From an uncultured Luteimonas sp. (GTDB lineage Bacteria; Pseudomonadota; Gammaproteobacteria; Xanthomonadales; Xanthomonadaceae), in contig CALLKI010000065.1 of assembly GCA_938008415.1 (NCBI GenBank), forward strand, positions 1 through 33,511: DNA of 33,511 nt, written 5' to 3'. The translations under genes were made by a program, and so were the position numbers. How positions within the stretch are numbered: position 1 is the stretch's first letter; each line of letters starts with the position of its first letter. Shown here piece by piece: positions 30,999 to 33,511 of this stretch. The notes under the pieces were generated by a model. That model ran no database searches. It worked only from the letters and a program-made list of their open reading frames with translations, and was not told the origin of the DNA.

Positions 30999-32486
30999 AT
31001 GGGGAAGGTGTCGCGTCCGGGCCTGGCGCTCGCCTTGTCCGTGTTCGCGGCAGGGGCGCAGGCCCAGGTGGTCCAGGGGTGGCTGGAACTGCGATGGGGC
31101 GACCCGCGCCCGGGTGCGGGCGGTATCGCCGCCGGGGCCAGGCCGCAGGCGAAGCTCCGGGCCGTGCTGGTGACTGGCTACGGCCAGCGCATCCCGCTGG
31201 ATTCCGTGCAGTCGCTCCGCGCCGCCGGCGACCTGCATGCGCTCATGGGCCGGCGCATCGCCGTGCAGTTCGACGCCGCCGCGCCGCGCCCCCATGTTGC
31301 GCAGCGTGCCATCGCCGCCATCGTCCCGGCCGACGACATCGGCGGGCAGCGCATGCATCCGCTGGCGGGCGGCGTGGACGCGGTGCCGCCGGCCCGGACC
31401 GGCAGCAGGCGGTGGCTCACCATCGCCTGCAAATTCTCCGACATCGCCACCGAGCAGAAGACCATCGCGTTCTTCCGCGGGCAGTATGGCGAGGAAACGG
31501 GCCGGCTGGGGCATTACTGGCGCGATGTGTCGTACGGCCGGATCGACCTGTCCGGCAGCGACGCCGTGGGCTGGTACGTGCTGCCGCACCCGCGCGCGCA
31601 CTACGTGACGAAGGACGATCGCGGGAACGAAAGCGCGGACCTCGGCGCGCTGTTCCGGGACTGCACGCAGGCGGCCGATGCCGGCGTGGACTACGACACC
31701 CTGTTCGGCATCAACCTGATGTTCAACGGCGAACTGGACGGCTACGCCTGGGGTGGCAGCTACTGCGCCGTGCTGGACGGCCGCCAGCGTTGCTTCCCCG
31801 CCACCTGGAACCCGCCGTGGGCGTTCAACAACCTCGCGCCGCTGGCGCACGAGATGGGCCACGGCTTCGGGCTGCCGCATTCGGACAATTCCGACGGCGA
31901 CGATGACGAGTACGACAACCCGTGGGACGTGATGAGCGATGGCTGGAGCAATGCCGTGAACGATGCCACCTACGGCACGCGCCCGAAGCACATCGCCATG
32001 GTCCAGCGTGACCGCCTGGGCTGGGTGGATGCGGCACGCAAGCACACGCTGATGCCATTCGAAGGCCACGAATCCGTCCGCGTGGCGCTCGATTACGCCA
32101 GCCTGCCCGCCGGGCAGTCGTCCAACCTGCAGATGCTGGTGCTGCAGGCGCACCAGGCCCCGGACCCCTACAGCGGCATCTTCTACACCCTCGAGGCGCG
32201 CCGCCGGGGCAACTCGCACCCGTACGAGGGCGCGCTGGCGGGGGACGCGGTCATCATCCACCGCGTCGGCCCGGGCTACAGCTTCATCGCCCGCAGCCAG
32301 GACGCGGACCGGCCACCGGCCGACGTGTCCAACAACGAGGGCTCGATGTTCAAGCCGGGCGAAAGCTGGATCTCGCCGGACGGCCTGTTCCGGGTGGACA
32401 TCGAATCGCAGACCGCCACCGGGTTCGTGGTCCGGATCTCAAGGCCGGTGGTGACCGGCGGGCGGCTGCCGCTCCGGCGCAGGTGA
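30999..32486 (+). CDS. Secreted metzincin-type zinc metalloprotease, uncharacterised
   Basis: A 495-residue protein with a signal peptide (about 1-22, ending GAQAQ). The central zinc motif is H284-E-M-G-H-G-F-G-L-P-H294, a full HExxHxxGxxH metzincin signature with E285 as catalytic base, followed by a Met-turn candidate M312 in WDVMSDG. An acidic stretch SDNSDGDDDEYDN (about 295-307) just after the motif may bind calcium. C256 and C265 probably form a disulfide. The C-terminal 150 residues look beta-rich. The layout resembles M6/immune-inhibitor-A-like or related peptidases but I cannot place it in a family. GGGG at 30987-30990 precedes the ATG. Confidence 0.85.
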   Translation: MGKVSRPGLALALSVFAAGAQAQVVQGWLELRWGDPRPGAGGIAAGARPQAKLRAVLVTGYGQRIPLDSVQSLRAAGDLHALMGRRIAVQFDAAAPRPHVAQRAIAAIVPADDIGGQRMHPLAGGVDAVPPARTGSRRWLTIACKFSDIATEQKTIAFFRGQYGEETGRLGHYWRDVSYGRIDLSGSDAVGWYVLPHPRAHYVTKDDRGNESADLGALFRDCTQAADAGVDYDTLFGINLMFNGELDGYAWGGSYCAVLDGRQRCFPATWNPPWAFNNLAPLAHEMGHGFGLPHSDNSDGDDDEYDNPWDVMSDGWSNAVNDATYGTRPKHIAMVQRDRLGWVDAARKHTLMPFEGHESVRVALDYASLPAGQSSNLQMLVLQAHQAPDPYSGIFYTLEARRRGNSHPYEGALAGDAVIIHRVGPGYSFIARSQDADRPPADVSNNEGSMFKPGESWISPDGLFRVDIESQTATGFVVRISRPVVTGGRLPLRRR

Positions 32487-32510
32487 CGGGCGCCCGGGGC
32501 CCGGCGGTGC

Positions 32511-32516
32511 GATAAT
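32511..32516 (+). promoter_or_regulatory. -10 box 6 nt before ubiE (predicted leaderless)
   Basis: GATAAT (5 of 6 matches) is followed by exactly 6 nt and the ATG at 32523. There is no Shine-Dalgarno sequence or recognisable -35. The arrangement copies that of hemC. Confidence 0.5.
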
Positions 32517-32522
32517 CGCCGC

Positions 32523-33281
32523 ATGGACAACCACGACAAGCCCGGCACCACCCACTTCGGGTTCCGCGAGGTCCCCGTCGCCGAGAAGCGCAAGCTGGTC
32601 GGCCAGGTCTTCTCGTCGGTCGCGCGCAGGTACGACCTGATGAACGACCTGATGAGCCTGGGTATCCACCGGCTGTGGAAGCGCTACTTCGTGGCCACCG
32701 CGCAGGCGAAGCCGGGCGACCGCGTGCTGGACCTGGCAGGCGGCACCGGGGACATCGCCGCGCTGCTGCGCGACCGGGTGGGCGATGCCGGCGAGGTCGT
32801 GCTGGGTGACATCAACGGCGACATGCTGCGCGTCGGGCGCGACCGCATGACCGACCGCGGCTTCGTCCGCGGCCTGCGCTACGTGCAGTGCAACGCCGAG
32901 CAACTGCCGTTCCCGGACGGCAGCTTCGACCTGGTGACCATCGCCTTCGGCCTGCGCAACGTCACCGACAAGGATGCCGCGCTGCGCGAGATGCTGCGCG
33001 TCCTGCGCCCCGGCGGCCAGGCCCGCGTGCTCGAATTCTCGGAAGTGAAGGCCGGATGGTTCCGGCCGATCTACGACTTCCACTCGTTCAACGTGTTGCC
33101 GCGCCTCGGCCAGCTGTTCGCCAACGACGCGGACAGTTACCGCTACCTCGCCGAATCCATCCGCAGGCATCCGCCACAGGACGAACTGAAGGCGATGATG
33201 GACGCCGCGGGCTTCGCCCGCACCCGCTACCGCAATCTCAACGGCGGCATCGTCGCGGTGCATACCGGCTACAAGATCTGA
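32523..33281 (+). CDS. ubiE: Ubiquinone/menaquinone C-methyltransferase UbiE
   Basis: A 252-residue SAM-dependent methyltransferase that methylates the quinone ring in ubiquinone (and menaquinone) synthesis. Family marks are FGFREVPVAEKRKLVGQVFS, VARRYDLMNDLMS, the SAM-binding VLDLAGGTGD (68-77), FGLRNVTDK and the ending NGGIVAVHTGYKI. Full length. It follows the metalloprotease gene by 36 bp but has its own predicted -10. Confidence 0.97.
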   Translation: MDNHDKPGTTHFGFREVPVAEKRKLVGQVFSSVARRYDLMNDLMSLGIHRLWKRYFVATAQAKPGDRVLDLAGGTGDIAALLRDRVGDAGEVVLGDINGDMLRVGRDRMTDRGFVRGLRYVQCNAEQLPFPDGSFDLVTIAFGLRNVTDKDAALREMLRVLRPGGQARVLEFSEVKAGWFRPIYDFHSFNVLPRLGQLFANDADSYRYLAESIRRHPPQDELKAMMDAAGFARTRYRNLNGGIVAVHTGYKI

Positions 33282-33308
33282 GGCCGCGCGGCCGCCGCCG
33301 GCCGGCCG

Positions 33309-33324
33309 TGCCCCGGCCGGGGCA
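33309..33324. terminator. Perfect palindrome downstream of ubiE
   Basis: TGCCCCGGCCGGGGCA is a 16-bp perfect palindrome 27 nt after the ubiE stop; a second GGCCGCGCGGCC palindrome lies at 33282-33293. No T-tract follows, so termination is only a possibility. Confidence 0.35.
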
Positions 33325-33444
33325 GGACTTCCGGCCCATGCCCCCGGGCCCGGCTGGCGACAATTCTCCTCCCGTTGACGGAAGCCGCGCCCTGCCGGTG
33401 CATGGTCGCATCCGGGGCGCAGCCGCAAAGGGGAGGAGAGGGTT

Positions 33445-33511
33445 GTGTACCGGTATCTGCACGTCGGTTCCGTCCGTCTGGCCTGGAAGGACTTCGGTGG
33501 CGAGGGGCCGG
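33445..33511 (+). CDS. N-terminus of a probable alpha/beta hydrolase (cut by window edge)
   Basis: A GTG at 33445 follows a strong ribosome binding site (GGGGAGGAGAGGG, 33430-33442; about 8 nt from its GGAGG core). The 22 residues read (M)YRYLHVGSVRLAWKDFGGEGP, typical of the first strands of alpha/beta hydrolases just before the HG oxyanion motif. A TTGACG at 33375-33380 could be the -35 of its promoter. The identification rests on these few residues. Confidence 0.5.
   Translation, partial: MYRYLHVGSVRLAWKDFGGEGP

Noticed and set aside
1..33511. CRISPR arrays, tRNA or rRNA genes, insertion sequences, prophage
   Set aside because: I saw no regularly spaced direct repeats, cloverleaf sequences, transposase or terminal inverted repeats, or phage genes in the window.

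Overview
The window is very GC-rich chromosomal DNA from a gammaproteobacterium, most likely family Xanthomonadaceae/Lysobacteraceae (Luteimonas, Lysobacter or a close relative). The evidence is the codon bias, the block lptM-dapF-DUF484-xerC followed by hslV-hslU and ubiE, and an HslV that carries the short Xanthomonad-type leader MDPSQNP before its catalytic threonine. Genes are tightly packed. I see no rRNA, tRNA, CRISPR array, phage or insertion sequence, so this looks like a core chromosome segment with some accessory cassettes.

Layout. (1) 1-69 is the end of an unidentified gene, followed by a 386-bp gap with a candidate promoter. (2) 456-6614 holds four same-strand hydrolases: a class C beta-lactamase-fold enzyme with a C-terminal membrane domain, a D-aminoacylase-like lipoprotein, a second beta-lactamase-fold enzyme with a DUF3471-like tail, and a small carboxylesterase. 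The first three are exported and could act together on D-amino-acid-containing peptides. (3) 6721-8424: a LytTR response regulator and hemC. (4) 8488-10019, minus strand: two DUF481-type outer-membrane barrels separated by a hairpin with a T7 tract. (5) 10101-15025, minus strand: a molybdopterin oxidoreductase operon (catalytic subunit, unannotated 77-residue two-helix protein, four-cluster ferredoxin subunit, DmsC-type anchor), resembling SoeABC sulfite dehydrogenase. A divergent WYL regulator and a patatin phospholipase follow on the plus strand. (6) 17068-20556: a copper cassette of a DUF2946 protein, a TonB-dependent copper receptor, a PCu(A)C chaperone and a small basic membrane protein. 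(7) 20635-25044: two exported S9 serine peptidases in tandem. (8) 25145-33281: DUF454, lptM, dapF, DUF484, xerC, DUF1203, hslV, hslU, an orphan metzincin-type protease and ubiE. The start of an alpha/beta hydrolase runs off the right edge.

Regulation. Seven genes have a TAnnnT-type -10 hexamer only 6 to 9 nt before the ATG and no Shine-Dalgarno sequence, which predicts leaderless or nearly leaderless mRNAs. The two divergent genes at 15025 and 15136 both have the exact 6-nt spacing. hslVU has a good sigma-32 (heat shock) promoter match. Strong GC-rich hairpins lie in many of the short intergenic gaps.

The most promising undescribed items are the 77-residue protein translationally coupled on both sides inside the molybdoenzyme operon, the widespread leaderless signal, the metal-ligand loss in the D-aminoacylase homologue inside the hydrolase cassette, and the small basic membrane protein closing the copper cassette.
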